Below are positions 9,133 through 17,729 of a stretch of DNA of 64,000 bases, piece by piece; position 1 is the first letter of the stretch, and each line of letters opens with the position of its first letter. A model generated the notes under the pieces. That model saw nothing but the letters and a program-made list of their open reading frames with translations, was not told the DNA's origin and ran no database searches. This DNA is from Sphingomonas yunnanensis (GTDB lineage: Bacteria; Pseudomonadota; Alphaproteobacteria; Sphingomonadales; Sphingomonadaceae), in contig NZ_JAIOKB010000005.1 of the NCBI RefSeq assembly GCF_019898765.1, positions 248,001-312,000 on the forward strand. The letters run 5' to 3'. The position numbers were made by a program, and so were the translations under genes.

Positions 9133-10977
9133 TTATTTGCCCGGGACACAGCCGGCGCGCGCGGTCGCCAGGGCAGTGTCGGCCGGGTCGATGCGACGTT
9201 GCAGCGCGAGCGCGTCGTCGCAGGCCGCCGCCGCCGCGGCGACGCGCCCGCCCCCCGCGAGCACGCGCGCGCGTAACAGCCGCAGCTCGACCTGGTCGGG
9301 ATCGGTCGCGGCATAGGCCGAGTCGTAGATCGAGCGGGTCGCGTCGACGCGGCGGAGCGCGGCGTTGGTGCGGCCGGCGCCCGACTCCGCCTCGGCGGCG
9401 TAGAAGTTCGCGTCCCCGACCGCCGGCGCGGCGGGGCCATAAAGCCGGCGATAGATCGCGGCGGCGCGGTCGAGGTCGCCGACGGCCCCGTCGTAGTCGC
9501 GGTTCGCGGTACGAATGCGTCCCATCAGGATCCGCGCCGCGGCCACCGTCGGATGGTCCTGCTCGAGCACATGGTCGTAGATCCGCAGCACCTGCGCCAT
9601 ACGGCGCTGCGCCGCGGCGACGTGGCCGTTCTCGAAATCGGCGAAGGCACGGTTCTGCAACGCGCGCGCGGTGAGCACGTGATCGACGCCGAACTTGGCG
9701 GCATAGGTCGCGACCGCGCGCGAGAAAAGCGGGTCGGCCTCGGCGTAGCGGTGAAGCCGCACCAGCGTGATCGCCTCGTTCATCCACACGCCGCCGAGTG
9801 CCTCGCGCTGGTCGCCGTCGAGCGCCTCGCGTCGCCGCGCTGCCTCGGCGAGGTCGCGGACCGCGGCGGCATAGTCGCCGCTCAGCACGTTCGCCTGCCC
9901 GCGCGCCTCGACGAGCGACGCGGTGAGCGCGGCGGCGTAGCGCGCGCGGGGCGGCACCGCGGCGGCGGCGGCGGCGATCGCGCGGCGTGCGGCGGCGGCG
10001 TCGCCGCGGTCGAAGGCGACGCGCACCAGCCGCAGCTCGGTGAGCGCGCGCTGCTCTCCGCTCGCCGGCAGTCGCGCCAGCGCCGCGCGCAGGTCGCGCT
10101 CCGCCTCGCGCGGCAGGCCGAGGTTGGCGTAGATCTCGCCGGTCGCGCGCAGCAGCCGCGCGCCCACCGCGGGCTCGTCGGCCAGCTCCGCGCGAGCGCC
10201 GCGGCTGGCGCGGGTCAGCACGGTCAGCGCGGTGATCGTGCGCGGGTTCTCGGTCGCCGGGTTGGCGATGTTGAAGGTGCCGATGAGGAACTCGAGGCTG
10301 CGGTCGGCGAGGCGGCGCTGGCGCTCGGCGACGCGGCGCTGGCCCTCGGCATAGACTGCCAGCCCGACGGTGACGAGCGCGACCGCGACCGAGGCTGCGG
10401 TGATCCACATCAGCCGGCGCTGCCGTCGCGCCACGTCGCGGCGCACCAGCGAGTCGAGCCGCACGTCGGCCAGCGCGGCGATCAGCTTCAGCGCGGCGAG
10501 CCGGCGGCCGTCCTTGCCCGGGCGCACGTCCGACGCGATCGGCTCGGCGGGGACGTCGCTGAGCGCGCCGTCGGCGCCGATCCGCCAGCGCAGCGCGGGC
10601 GGGAAACACTCGGTGGCCGGATCGCCGGGCTCGCCCGCGACGATCAGCGCGAGCACGCGGCCCTCGCCGTGCAGCCGCTTGAAGCTGAGCACTTCCTCGT
10701 TGACCCAGCGCGACCGCGCCCCGCGCGGGCTGCACACCACGATGAGGCAGCGCGCGGCGGCGAGCGCGGCGCGCAGCTCCTGGCCGAGGTCACCGCTGGC
10801 GGGCAGCTCGTCGCGGTCGCGGAACACAGGTGGCAAGCGGCGCGGCACTGGGCCGAACGCCGAGTCGGTGCCGACCAGCGCGCGCGGCAGGCGATAGGTC
10901 TCGATCTTCTGGTGTAGCCAGCGCACCGTCGCGGTGTCGGCGTGGCTGTAGCTGATGAACGCGGCGTACTGACGCAT
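9133..10977 (-). CDS. TIR-domain protein with membrane helix and tetratricopeptide-like repeats
   Basis: 614 residues from ATG 10977. Residues 1-120 are a TIR domain: YAAFISYSHAD (strand A and BB-loop start), RDRDELPASGDLGQEL, LIVVCSPRGARSRWVNEE, with Glu95 in the position of the catalytic Glu of NAD-cleaving TIRs (S-x-W-x-x-x-E pattern). A single membrane helix follows at about 189-210. The rest is Ala/Arg-rich paired helices typical of TPR repeats (for example NENVA-like LQNRAFADFENGHVAAAQRR). TIR domains in bacteria make nucleotide signals or destroy NAD. It is divergent from the SLOG/four-TM gene at 11210 and shares its 232-base promoter gap. The enzyme activity is inferred from the motif; signalling through the partner is inference. 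Confidence 0.8.
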   Translation of the reverse strand: MRQYAAFISYSHADTATVRWLHQKIETYRLPRALVGTDSAFGPVPRRLPPVFRDRDELPASGDLGQELRAALAAARCLIVVCSPRGARSRWVNEEVLSFKRLHGEGRVLALIVAGEPGDPATECFPPALRWRIGADGALSDVPAEPIASDVRPGKDGRRLAALKLIAALADVRLDSLVRRDVARRQRRLMWITAASVAVALVTVGLAVYAEGQRRVAERQRRLADRSLEFLIGTFNIANPATENPRTITALTVLTRASRGARAELADEPAVGARLLRATGEIYANLGLPREAERDLRAALARLPASGEQRALTELRLVRVAFDRGDAAAARRAIAAAAAAVPPRARYAAALTASLVEARGQANVLSGDYAAAVRDLAEAARRREALDGDQREALGGVWMNEAITLVRLHRYAEADPLFSRAVATYAAKFGVDHVLTARALQNRAFADFENGHVAAAQRRMAQVLRIYDHVLEQDHPTVAAARILMGRIRTANRDYDGAVGDLDRAAAIYRRLYGPAAPAVGDANFYAAEAESGAGRTNAALRRVDATRSIYDSAYAATDPDQVELRLLRARVLAGGGRVAAAAAACDDALALQRRIDPADTALATARAGCVPGK

Positions 10978-11209
10978 CGGCCCCCCGCCGCAGCTCGATC
11001 GGATGAGAGGATGTCCGGTGCCGCCGCGCCCCGCTGCCCGGTTCTGTTCCTCGCGCGCAGCGTGGCAGAGCGCGCCGGGGCTGGCAATGCGATGGTTAAC
11101 CGGGATCAGCGCAAGGCGCTTGCCCCAGCGCCCCATAGCCTCGTAGCAGGAGGGGGCGACACGTGCGGTCGGGGGGCCGATATCAGATGCCGGTGAGCGA
11201 GGTTCAGTC
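10978..11209. promoter_or_regulatory. Shared divergent promoter region of the TIR and SLOG genes
   Basis: 232 bases separate the two start codons. The TIR gene has a GGGGGG run just before its ATG. On the other side, the SLOG gene starts with GTG at 11210. The gap is GC-rich; the least GC-rich part is around 11090-11110 (GCGATGGTTAACCGGGATC). I could not identify convincing -35/-10 pairs or a palindromic operator. Divergence from one short gap suggests coordinated control. Confidence 0.45.
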
Positions 11210-12994
11210 GTGAGTCACCCGCCGCGCCCGGCGTTCGGGCTGGCGGTCGGGATCACCGGGCATCGGCCGCCGCTGCTCGACACCGCCGCGGCCGCGCGCG
11301 CCGCGCCGCGCTTGCGCGAGGCGCTGGCGGCGCTGGCCGAGGCCGCGACGCGGGTCCATGCCGCCGAGGCGCGCTATTTCGCCGAGACGCCCCCGTCGCT
11401 CCGCTTCGTCACCCCGCTCGCCGAGGGCGCCGACCAGCTCGCCGCGGAGCTCGCGCTCGCCGCCGGCTACCGTATCGAGGCGGTGCTGCCGCTGCCGCGC
11501 GACGACTATCGCCGCGACTTCACCGCCGCCGCCGGCGGCGCCGCCTTCGACGCGCTGCTGGGCCGCGCCGGCTGCGCGCTCGAACTGCCCGCGCTCCCCG
11601 CCGGGCGTCCGGCGAGCTACGCGCTCGCGGGGCGCGCGGTGCTGGCGCACAGCGACGTGTTGGTGGCGCTGTGGGACGGTGAACCCGGGCGCGGCATCGG
11701 CGGCACCGCCGACATCGTCGCGCGCGCGCTGCGCCAGGGGCTCCCGGTGATCCACGTGCCGCTCGACGACGCCGCGACGCTGATCCGCTGGGCCGGCTAC
11801 GACCCGCTCGCCAACCCCGAATCGTTCGAGCAGGTGCCCGCCCGCGCGTTCGACGCCGCCGCGGCGGAGGCGCTGGTGGCGCAGCTACTCGCGCCGCCCA
11901 CCGCCCCCGTCGAGCGCGCCTGCCTCGACCGCTTCCTCGGCGAGACCGAGCTCCGCGTGCGCGCGCGCGTGGAATATCCCGCGCTGCTGGCGGTGCTGGG
12001 CATCAAGCGGCTGCGCCGCGCCGCGTTCCGCAGCGGGCCTTATGATGCCGACACGCGGCGCGAGTGGGAGCGCTTCCGCACCTTCTGCCACGAGGGTGCG
12101 CACGGCGTGCGCCCGCGGCTCGACGCGATCGAGACGGCCTATGGCTGGAGCGACCGGCTCGCGCAGCATTTCGCGCAGAGCTATCGCAGCGGGCACGTGC
12201 TCAACTTCCTGCTCGGCGCCGCGGCGGTGCTGCTGGCGCTCTCGGGGCTGCTGTTCAAGGAGCTTAAATTCTGGCTGGCGCTCTGCGAGCTCGGCGCGGT
12301 GGCGGGGTTCGTGCTCAACACGCGCGTCGGTGTCGCGCGCGAGTGGCACCGGCGCTGGCTCGACTATCGCCAGCTCGCCGAGCGGCTGCGGCCGATGCGC
12401 AGCCTCAAGCTGCTCGGCGTCGGCCGCCCCGCGGTGCGCCCCGGCGCCGCGCGCGAGCCGCGCTGGCTCGACTGGTACGCCGCCGCGGTGTGGCGCGCGA
12501 GCGGCTGCGCCAGCGGCTGCCTCAGCGACCGGCGCGCGGTGGCGCGCTTCATCGCCGAGGAGGAGCTGTGCCCCCAGCTCGCCTATCACCGCGCCGCGGC
12601 GCACCAGCTCCACCTGCTGGACCACCGGCTGCACCGGATCGGCATGTGGCTGTTCCTCGCCTCGCTGCTGAGCTGCCTGGTGTTCCTGGTCGGCTATGTC
12701 GCGGCGCACGAGTGGGTGCGGGCCAACGCGGGCGTGTTCGTCGCGCTCTCGGCCGGGCTGCCGGCGCTGGGCGCGGCGATCTTCGGCATCCGCGTCCAGG
12801 GCGATTTCGGCGCCAGCGCGGCGCGTTCCAGCGCCACCGCGGCCGATCTGGCGCGCTACGTCGACGCGCTCGAGGCCAACGGCGACGACCTGCCGCGCGT
12901 GGTGGACCTGGTCGAGGGCGCCGCGGCGACGATGCTCGCCGACCTCAGCGACTGGCGGCAGGCCTATGAGCGCCGCCAGCTCGAGCTGCCCTGA
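11210..12994 (+). CDS. SLOG nucleotide-sensor domain fused to four-helix membrane module (SLATT-like)
   Basis: 594 residues. The N-terminal 230 residues look like a SLOG (Rossmann-like nucleotide-ligand) domain: FGLAVGITGHRPPLL (9-23), FVTPLAEGADQLAAELAL (66-83), LPLPRDDYRRDF (93-104), and HSDVLVALWDGEPGRGIGG (147-165), the order seen in SLOG/DprA-like folds. The C-terminal half has four predicted membrane helices in two pairs (about 327-349, 352-372, 477-499, 506-527). A W-x3-RWLDYRQLAERLR amphipathic helix links the pairs and the end is charged and helical, resembling SLATT (SMODS and SLOG-associating 2TM effector) proteins. Both family roles are predictions: SLOG senses a nucleotide derivative, SLATT opens a pore. 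Divergent from the TIR gene. Confidence 0.75.
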   Translation: MSHPPRPAFGLAVGITGHRPPLLDTAAAARAAPRLREALAALAEAATRVHAAEARYFAETPPSLRFVTPLAEGADQLAAELALAAGYRIEAVLPLPRDDYRRDFTAAAGGAAFDALLGRAGCALELPALPAGRPASYALAGRAVLAHSDVLVALWDGEPGRGIGGTADIVARALRQGLPVIHVPLDDAATLIRWAGYDPLANPESFEQVPARAFDAAAAEALVAQLLAPPTAPVERACLDRFLGETELRVRARVEYPALLAVLGIKRLRRAAFRSGPYDADTRREWERFRTFCHEGAHGVRPRLDAIETAYGWSDRLAQHFAQSYRSGHVLNFLLGAAAVLLALSGLLFKELKFWLALCELGAVAGFVLNTRVGVAREWHRRWLDYRQLAERLRPMRSLKLLGVGRPAVRPGAAREPRWLDWYAAAVWRASGCASGCLSDRRAVARFIAEEELCPQLAYHRAAAHQLHLLDHRLHRIGMWLFLASLLSCLVFLVGYVAAHEWVRANAGVFVALSAGLPALGAAIFGIRVQGDFGASAARSSATAADLARYVDALEANGDDLPRVVDLVEGAAATMLADLSDWRQAYERRQLELP

Positions 12995-13087
12995 CGGGCG
13001 AAGGCTACCGTGAGATGACCGAAGTTTAACGCAACACCGCGGCCGGCTGAGCGTAGGATAGGGCATCACACGATAACGGAGGTTCTC

Positions 13088-13309
13088 ATGCGGATGCTCT
13101 CTCTCCTGGCCGTTCCGCTGGCGCTGGCGACGGCCTCCCCGGCGCTCGCCAAGGGCTGCGTGCGCGGCGCGGCGGCCGGCGGCGTCGCTGGGCACTTCGC
13201 CGGTAAGGGGCACGCCGTGCTCGGCGCGGCGGCGGGCTGCGCGGTGGCGCACCACCACTATGCCAAGCAGGCACGCGCCCAGAAGACGGTGACGAAGACG
13301 CGAGGGTGA
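13088..13309 (+). CDS. Small exported glycine-zipper-like protein
   Basis: 73 residues. The start ATG 13088 has ACGGAGG seven bases upstream. A signal peptide (residues 1-21, ending SPALA) is followed by GCVRGAAAGGVAGHFAGKG and VLGAAAGCAVAHHHYAK, a Gly/Ala-rich stretch with small-residue spacing like a glycine-zipper membrane segment. The tail is short and basic. Two cysteines could pair. Followed by a strong hairpin at 13319. No function recognised. Confidence 0.75.
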   Translation: MRMLSLLAVPLALATASPALAKGCVRGAAAGGVAGHFAGKGHAVLGAAAGCAVAHHHYAKQARAQKTVTKTRG

Positions 13310-13318
13310 GATCGACCA

Positions 13319-13342
13319 GACCCTCCCGGTGTCGGGAGGGTC
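13319..13342 (+). terminator. Strong GC hairpin after the small exported protein gene
   Basis: GACCCTCCCG, loop GTGT, CGGGAGGGTC: a perfect 10-bp stem with a 4-base loop, starting 10 bases after the stop codon of the gene at 13088-13309. No T run follows, only CGGCCCTTCG, so it may terminate poorly or act as an mRNA 3'-end stabiliser. Confidence 0.6.
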
Positions 13343-13596
13343 CGGCCCTTCGCAGCGACGTGCACGCCCGGACGGTCGCACTTGTCAGAGTAGACGGCGC
13401 AGAGCGACGTTGGAGACCGTCGATCGCGCTTCAGTCTCGTTCCCCCCCGAGCCTCATGGACGCCGACGATCGAGGATCGCCGCGGCTCGGTCTGCCACCG
13501 CCGGTGGCGGCCCGCCGGAACCGCTGCGGCGCGTCATGGTCGACGACAGGATAGGTCGTCGCGGCTGATCCATCGCTCGCGGCGCCAACAGCCTCG

Positions 13597-13618
13597 ACAA
13601 TTGTTTGAGTATTGATAC
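13597..13618. promoter_or_regulatory. Two short palindromes upstream of the GH27/GntR operon
   Basis: In the 380-base gap before the GH27 gene, most sequence is featureless GC-rich DNA. Here a locally AT-rich patch holds the perfect 8-bp palindrome ACAATTGT (13597-13604), then GTATTGATAC (13609-13618, 4-bp arms, 2-base centre). They sit 72-93 bases before the GH27 ATG. GntR/FadR-type regulators bind short palindromes, and such a regulator is the next gene, so this is a candidate autoregulatory operator. The assignment is inference. Confidence 0.4.
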
Positions 13619-13689
13619 GCTCGACCCCTGAGATCGCGGGCAGCGGCCGGTCACCGGCCGGCCGTCGCGCGAGCGGGAGGGGAGGGGTG

Positions 13690-15063
13690 ATGGACGAGGT
13701 GCGACTCAGTCGGCGCGCGATGCTGGCCGCCGGGCTCGGCGGCGCCGCCGCGGCGGCGGGGCCGGGCCAGGCGGCGCAGCGGGAAGCGGCCGCGCCGAGC
13801 GAAGCGGGGGCAGCGCTCGCGCCGCGGCCGCCGATGGGGTGGAACAGCTGGAACAGCTTCGCCACCACGATCACCGAGGCACAGGCGCGCGAGACCGCGG
13901 CGATCATGCGCGAGAGACTGCTGCCGTTCGGCTACGACGTCTTCACCGTCGACATCCAATGGTACGAGCCCAACGCCACTAGCTACGAGTATAACAGCGT
14001 GGCCACGCCGACGCTCGACTCGCACGGCCGCGTCATCCCCGCGCCCAACCGCTTCCCCTCGAGCGCGGACGGCTCCGGCTTCACCAAGCTCGCCGCCGCG
14101 GTCCATGCCATGGGGATGCGCTTCGGCATCCATGTGATGCGCGGCATCCCGCGCGAGGCGGTGAAGCGCAACCTGCCCGTGCTCGGCACGTCGCTGCGCG
14201 CCGCCGACGTCGCCGACCCGTCGAGCATCTGCCCGTGGAACCCCGACATGTACGGCGTCGACATGACCAGGCCCGGCGCCCAGGCCTATTACGACAGCAT
14301 CTTCGCGCTCTACGCCGCCTGGGGCGTCGACTTCGTCAAGATGGACGACATGAGCCGCCCCTATGACTCGCACGCGCCCGAGATCGAGGCGGCGCATCGC
14401 GCGATCCAGCGCTGCGGCCGCCCGATCACGCTCAGCCTCTCGCCCGGGGAGACCCCGGTGGCGCGCGCCGCGCACGTCCGCGACCACGCGCAGATGTGGC
14501 GGATCAGCGACGATTTCTGGGACGAATGGGCGATGCTGGAGGCGCAGTTCACCCGGCTCGAGAATTGGAACCAGTGGCGCCGCCCCGGCGCCTGGCCCGA
14601 CGCCGACATGCTGCCGCTCGGCCGGCTCGCCTTGGGCCAGCGCGACACCAAGTTCACCCCCGACGAGCAGCGCACGCTGATGACCTTGTGGTCGATCGCG
14701 CGCTCGCCGCTGATCATGGGCGGCGATCTCCGCCACCTCGACGCGCCGACGCTGGCGCTGCTCACCAACCGCGAGGTGCTCGCGGTGAACCAGGCCAGCA
14801 GCGACAACCGGCCGCATTTCGTCGCCGACGGCACGCGGATCTGGTCGGCGCGCCCGGAGGGCAGTCGCGACCATTATGTCGCTCTGTTCAACACCACCGA
14901 CAAGGCGAAGGAGGTCGCGCTCCCCCTGCGCGCGCTGGACGTCGCCGGCGCGGTGCGCGTGCGCGACCTGTGGTCGGGCCGCGACGACGGCCGCGCGACC
15001 GGGCGGCTCGCGCGCACGCTCGCGCCGCATGGCGCGGGCCTGTATCGGCTGGTCGCGGCGTGA
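13690..15063 (+). CDS. GH27-family glycoside hydrolase (alpha-galactosidase-like), exported
   Basis: 457 residues. ATG 13690 follows GGAGGGG. The N-terminus RLSRRAMLAAGLGGAAAAAG is a Tat-type signal (RR before a hydrophobic stretch). Then PPMGWNSWNSF (48-57), the opening motif of GH27; YDVFTVDIQWY; VDFVKMDDMSRP with Asp219 the likely nucleophile; and MWRISDDFWDEW with Asp275 the likely acid/base. IARSPLIMGGDLRHL and a small C-terminal beta domain complete the fold. It likely removes alpha-galactosyl or beta-L-arabinopyranosyl ends in the periplasm; the substrate cannot be set from motifs alone. It heads an operon with the GntR regulator 14 bases downstream. Confidence 0.85.
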   Translation: MDEVRLSRRAMLAAGLGGAAAAAGPGQAAQREAAAPSEAGAALAPRPPMGWNSWNSFATTITEAQARETAAIMRERLLPFGYDVFTVDIQWYEPNATSYEYNSVATPTLDSHGRVIPAPNRFPSSADGSGFTKLAAAVHAMGMRFGIHVMRGIPREAVKRNLPVLGTSLRAADVADPSSICPWNPDMYGVDMTRPGAQAYYDSIFALYAAWGVDFVKMDDMSRPYDSHAPEIEAAHRAIQRCGRPITLSLSPGETPVARAAHVRDHAQMWRISDDFWDEWAMLEAQFTRLENWNQWRRPGAWPDADMLPLGRLALGQRDTKFTPDEQRTLMTLWSIARSPLIMGGDLRHLDAPTLALLTNREVLAVNQASSDNRPHFVADGTRIWSARPEGSRDHYVALFNTTDKAKEVALPLRALDVAGAVRVRDLWSGRDDGRATGRLARTLAPHGAGLYRLVAA

Positions 15064-15077
15064 CGAAGGAGAGAGCA

Positions 15078-15821
15078 GTGAACGAGCTACCCGGTCAGGA
15101 GGCCGCGCTGCAGTCGACCGGGCGGCGCTGGCGCGGCGCGATCGGCAACATGCTGGGCCGCGCGATCCTCTCGGGCGAATATGCCCCGGGCGACGTGCTG
15201 CCGGGCGAGATCGTCTTCGCCGAGACCAACGGCGTCTCGCGCGGCGCCTATCGCGAGGCGGTGCAGGGGCTGATCGCCAAGGGGCTGGTGGAGAGCCGCC
15301 CCAAGACCGGCACGCGCGTGCTGCCGCGGCGGCGCTGGAACATGCTCGATCCCGACGTGCTCGCCTGGGCCTTCGCCGACAAGCCCGACATGGCGCTGCT
15401 CCGCAGCCTGTTCGAGCTGCGCTCCGTGGTGGAGCCCGCCGCCGCCGCCTTCGCCGCCGAGCGACGCGACCGCGAGGACATCAAGGCGCTCAAGGACGCG
15501 CTGGCGCGGATGCGGCGCCACACGCTGTCGACCGAGGCGGGGCTCACCGCCGACCGCGATTTCCACGGAGCGATCCTGACCGCCTCGCGCAACGACGCGC
15601 TGGTGACTCTGTCGGCCGGGATCACCGCGGCGGTGGCCTGGACCACCCAGCTCAAGCAGCGCGACCGCGCGCTGCCGCGCGACCCGATCCCCGAACATGC
15701 CGCGGTCTACGACGCGATCGCCGACGGCGACACCGCGCAGGCGGCGGCGGCGATGCGCCGGCTGGTCGACCTCGCGCTCGCCGACACGCGCGCCGCGCTC
15801 ACCGACGCGCTCGAGGGGTGA
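15078..15821 (+). CDS. GntR family regulator, FadR/FCD subfamily
   Basis: 247 residues from GTG 15078, which has AAGGAGAG upstream; no ATG fits. The N-terminus is a winged helix: AILSGEYAPGDVLPGEIVFAE then SRGAYREAVQGLIAKGLVESRPKTGTRV, the GntR signature. From about residue 95 an all-helical FCD ligand domain follows (LFELRSVVEPAAAAFAAER, DRDFHGAILTASRND, PEHAAVYDAIADGDTAQA), with the usual metal-ligand Asp/His positions. It is 14 bases after the GH27 gene and so probably controls this sugar-hydrolase locus in response to a sugar acid or similar ligand. Confidence 0.88.
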   Translation: MNELPGQEAALQSTGRRWRGAIGNMLGRAILSGEYAPGDVLPGEIVFAETNGVSRGAYREAVQGLIAKGLVESRPKTGTRVLPRRRWNMLDPDVLAWAFADKPDMALLRSLFELRSVVEPAAAAFAAERRDREDIKALKDALARMRRHTLSTEAGLTADRDFHGAILTASRNDALVTLSAGITAAVAWTTQLKQRDRALPRDPIPEHAAVYDAIADGDTAQAAAAMRRLVDLALADTRAALTDALEG

Positions 15822-15960
15822 GTCTCACTCTGGCACGATTACGTCTGAATTGTGTCTGACTCGGTGAGCTCGCTCCATTATGACGGTGATCGTCGCCCCA
15901 ACAGCGATACTGGGCCGTGCGGAACTCCCTTGGTTCACCACGACGCACGGCCCTTTACTG

Positions 15961-16037
15961 CCGCGCTCGGTTGCTTACCGAGAGCGCGGGACATGGCCCT
16001 GGTCTCATAGCGTCATCCTGGAACGAGTTCAGGATGG
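15961..16037. repeat. Two hairpins in the GntR / response-regulator gap
   Basis: The 288-base gap between the convergent gene ends holds no gene. It has a hairpin of CCGCGCTCGG / CCGAGAGCGCGG arms (15961-15989) and then CATCCTGGAAC with GAGTTCAGGATG (16013-16036), which resembles the outer arms of the 94-bp repeat family but without its centre. The first may terminate transcription from either side. Confidence 0.5.
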
Positions 16038-16109
16038 CGCCGGCGATCAAGCGACGGAGCCACGCCATTATCGGCGCTTCGCTCACTCTCTTACCCCGCC
16101 GCGCTCATC

Positions 16110-16544
16110 TCAGCGTCCCGGCGCGCGCCGCCCGAAGCCGCTCGGCGCGACGCGGCGCAGCGGCGCCGCCGCGGGCGGGAACTTCTCCAGCAGCCGCTGC
16201 ACGCGATAGACCACTTCCTCGGGGTCGCACGGCTTCTTGAGATAGTCGTTGCAGCCAGCGAAATAAGCGAGCTGCACGTCCTGGTCGTTGCGCCGGCCGG
16301 TCAGCATCAGCACCGGCAGGTCGAACAAGTGCGGCGACTTGCGCAGCTCTTGCAGCAGCAGCACGCCGCTCAGCTCGGGCATGCTGCAGTCGAGCACGAC
16401 CAGGTCAGGCCTGCGCGCCTTGATCGCGCGCAGCGCCTCGCGGCTGTCGGTCAGCGCGCCCGCGGTGTGGCCGGCGGCGCGCAGCGCGTCGCACACCAGC
16501 TCGCCCCAGATGTCGTCGTCGTCCACGACAATGATATGCGCCAT
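16110..16544 (-). CDS. Stand-alone response regulator receiver
   Basis: 144 residues, one CheY-like domain and no output domain. VVDDDD (6-11) is the acidic pocket, Asp52 in LVVLDCSMPE is the phosphorylation site, the Thr of VLMLTGRR and the Lys of YLKKPCD complete the active site. The last 20 residues are Arg/Ala/Pro-rich and probably disordered. A partner kinase is not adjacent. Such single-domain receivers act by binding partner proteins. Confidence 0.88.
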   Translation of the reverse strand: MAHIIVVDDDDIWGELVCDALRAAGHTAGALTDSREALRAIKARRPDLVVLDCSMPELSGVLLLQELRKSPHLFDLPVLMLTGRRNDQDVQLAYFAGCNDYLKKPCDPEEVVYRVQRLLEKFPPAAAPLRRVAPSGFGRRAPGR

Positions 16545-16634
16545 CGTTCCCTGACCCCCGCGATGTCCCGCGGAGTGCCAGCAAATGACGAATGGCCGAT
16601 TAACGATGCGGCGCCGCGCCGCCGCTTTTCGTCC

Positions 16635-16937
16635 TTACGCGAGTAATTTCGGCCCTTCCTTCTGCAGCTTTTCTCGAAGCGGCTCGGCGAACATGGCGAG
16701 CAGCCCGGGCAGATCGAAGACCGCGTGGACGTTGCTGTCGGCGACGTCGAGCCGCACGCCGACGCGCTGACCCATGCCCTCGACGGTGAAGTGCAGCGTG
16801 TCACCGTCCCAGCGATGCTCGGTGACATGGCCACCGGGGACATAGCCCGCGAGCTTGCCGAACCCACCCTCGATCCGCTGCTTGGCGCCGGCACGACCGA
16901 GCTGGTGCGGCAGGTCGACCTCGACCGGGCGGCTCAT
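16635..16937 (-). CDS. Polyhydroxyalkanoic acid system family protein
   Basis: 100 residues. The chain [20 protein letters not shown], then [20 protein letters not shown] and [20 protein letters not shown], ending [15 protein letters not shown], matches the small PHA-system (PHA granule region) family. Such proteins are linked with polyhydroxyalkanoate granules by context, not by a known reaction. Its start codon overlaps the end of the VOC gene by four bases (ATGA), so the two are translationally coupled. Confidence 0.8.
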   Translation of the reverse strand: MSRPVEVDLPHQLGRAGAKQRIEGGFGKLAGYVPGGHVTEHRWDGDTLHFTVEGMGQRVGVRLDVADSNVHAVFDLPGLLAMFAEPLREKLQKEGPKLLA

Positions 16938-17380
16938 GCCACCGCCTCCGGCACGCGCGCGGCCGTGGCGAAGAGCTGCGAGTCGTCGGCGAAAGCCTTG
17001 AACTCCAGCGCGTTGCCGCTGGGATCGCGGAAGAACATGGTGGCCTGCTCACCCGCCTGCCCCTGGAAGCGGACGTGCGGCGCGATGCCGAAGCGCACCC
17101 CCGCCGCCTCGACCCGGGCAGCGAGCGTCTGCCAGTCGGCCATGGTGAGGACGATGCCGAAATGCGGCACGGGCACGTCGTGGCCGTCGACCGGGTTGGT
17201 CACCGCGACGGGCTTCGCCGCGGGGTCGAGGTGCGCGACGATCTGGTGGCCGCCGAAGTCGAAGTCGATCCAGGAGTCGCTCGAGCGTCCCTCGGCGCAG
17301 CCCAGCACGCCGCCGTAGAAGGCGCGCGCCTCGGCGAGGTCGTGGACGGGGAAAGCGAGATGGAAGGGGCGCAGGGTCAT
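16934..17380 (-). CDS. VOC (glyoxalase/bleomycin-resistance fold) family enzyme
   Basis: 148 residues from ATG 17380. The paired beta-alpha-beta-beta-beta modules of the vicinal oxygen chelate fold are visible: [22 protein letters not shown] (first module, His at residue 7), IVAHLD, then [22 protein letters not shown] and [16 protein letters not shown] with the second Glu ligand. The His...His...Glu pattern suggests a metal centre. Substrate unknown. It overlaps the PHA-system gene. Confidence 0.85.
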   Translation of the reverse strand: MTLRPFHLAFPVHDLAEARAFYGGVLGCAEGRSSDSWIDFDFGGHQIVAHLDPAAKPVAVTNPVDGHDVPVPHFGIVLTMADWQTLAARVEAAGVRFGIAPHVRFQGQAGEQATMFFRDPSGNALEFKAFADDSQLFATAARVPEAVA

Positions 17381-17506
17381 GAGAGGGATGTAATATATCG
17401 GGGGGGCGATGGGGAGGGGGCGCGCTCGTCGCGGCGGCGGTGCAAGCGCCGCGGCGTAGCGCTGCCCCCGTTGCTCGGCTGCACCCCGCCGGTCATTCGC
17501 CACTCC

Positions 17507-17599
17507 GTCGTCCCGGACTTGGTTCAGGGTCTACTCTTACGCGAGAGCCACGCGCGTTGAGGATGCGGCACGGTGGATCCCGGACCAGTCCGGGATGAC
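17507..17599. repeat. REPIN-like inverted repeat, 93 bp
   Basis: Arm GTCGTCCCGGACTTGGTTC near the left end pairs with the right arm ACCAGTCCGGGATGAC; the inner right edge is CGGTGGATCC. It lies in the gap between the divergent VOC and lnt genes and belongs to the 92-94 bp family also at 26793, 30329, 52110, 57203 and 62385. This copy is less perfect than others (GTCG rather than GTCA at the left end). Confidence 0.7.
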
Positions 17600-17729
17600 G
17601 GCCGGTGAGGGGGGCGGGCGGGCGCGCACGATGGATCTGCCACGAGCCCGCGAGTCGGGAAGCGATCCCGCGGCGTGCCGACGCGCCACCCCCTCCCGCG
17701 CGCGCCGCGGAGGTGCTAGCGGCGCGCGC

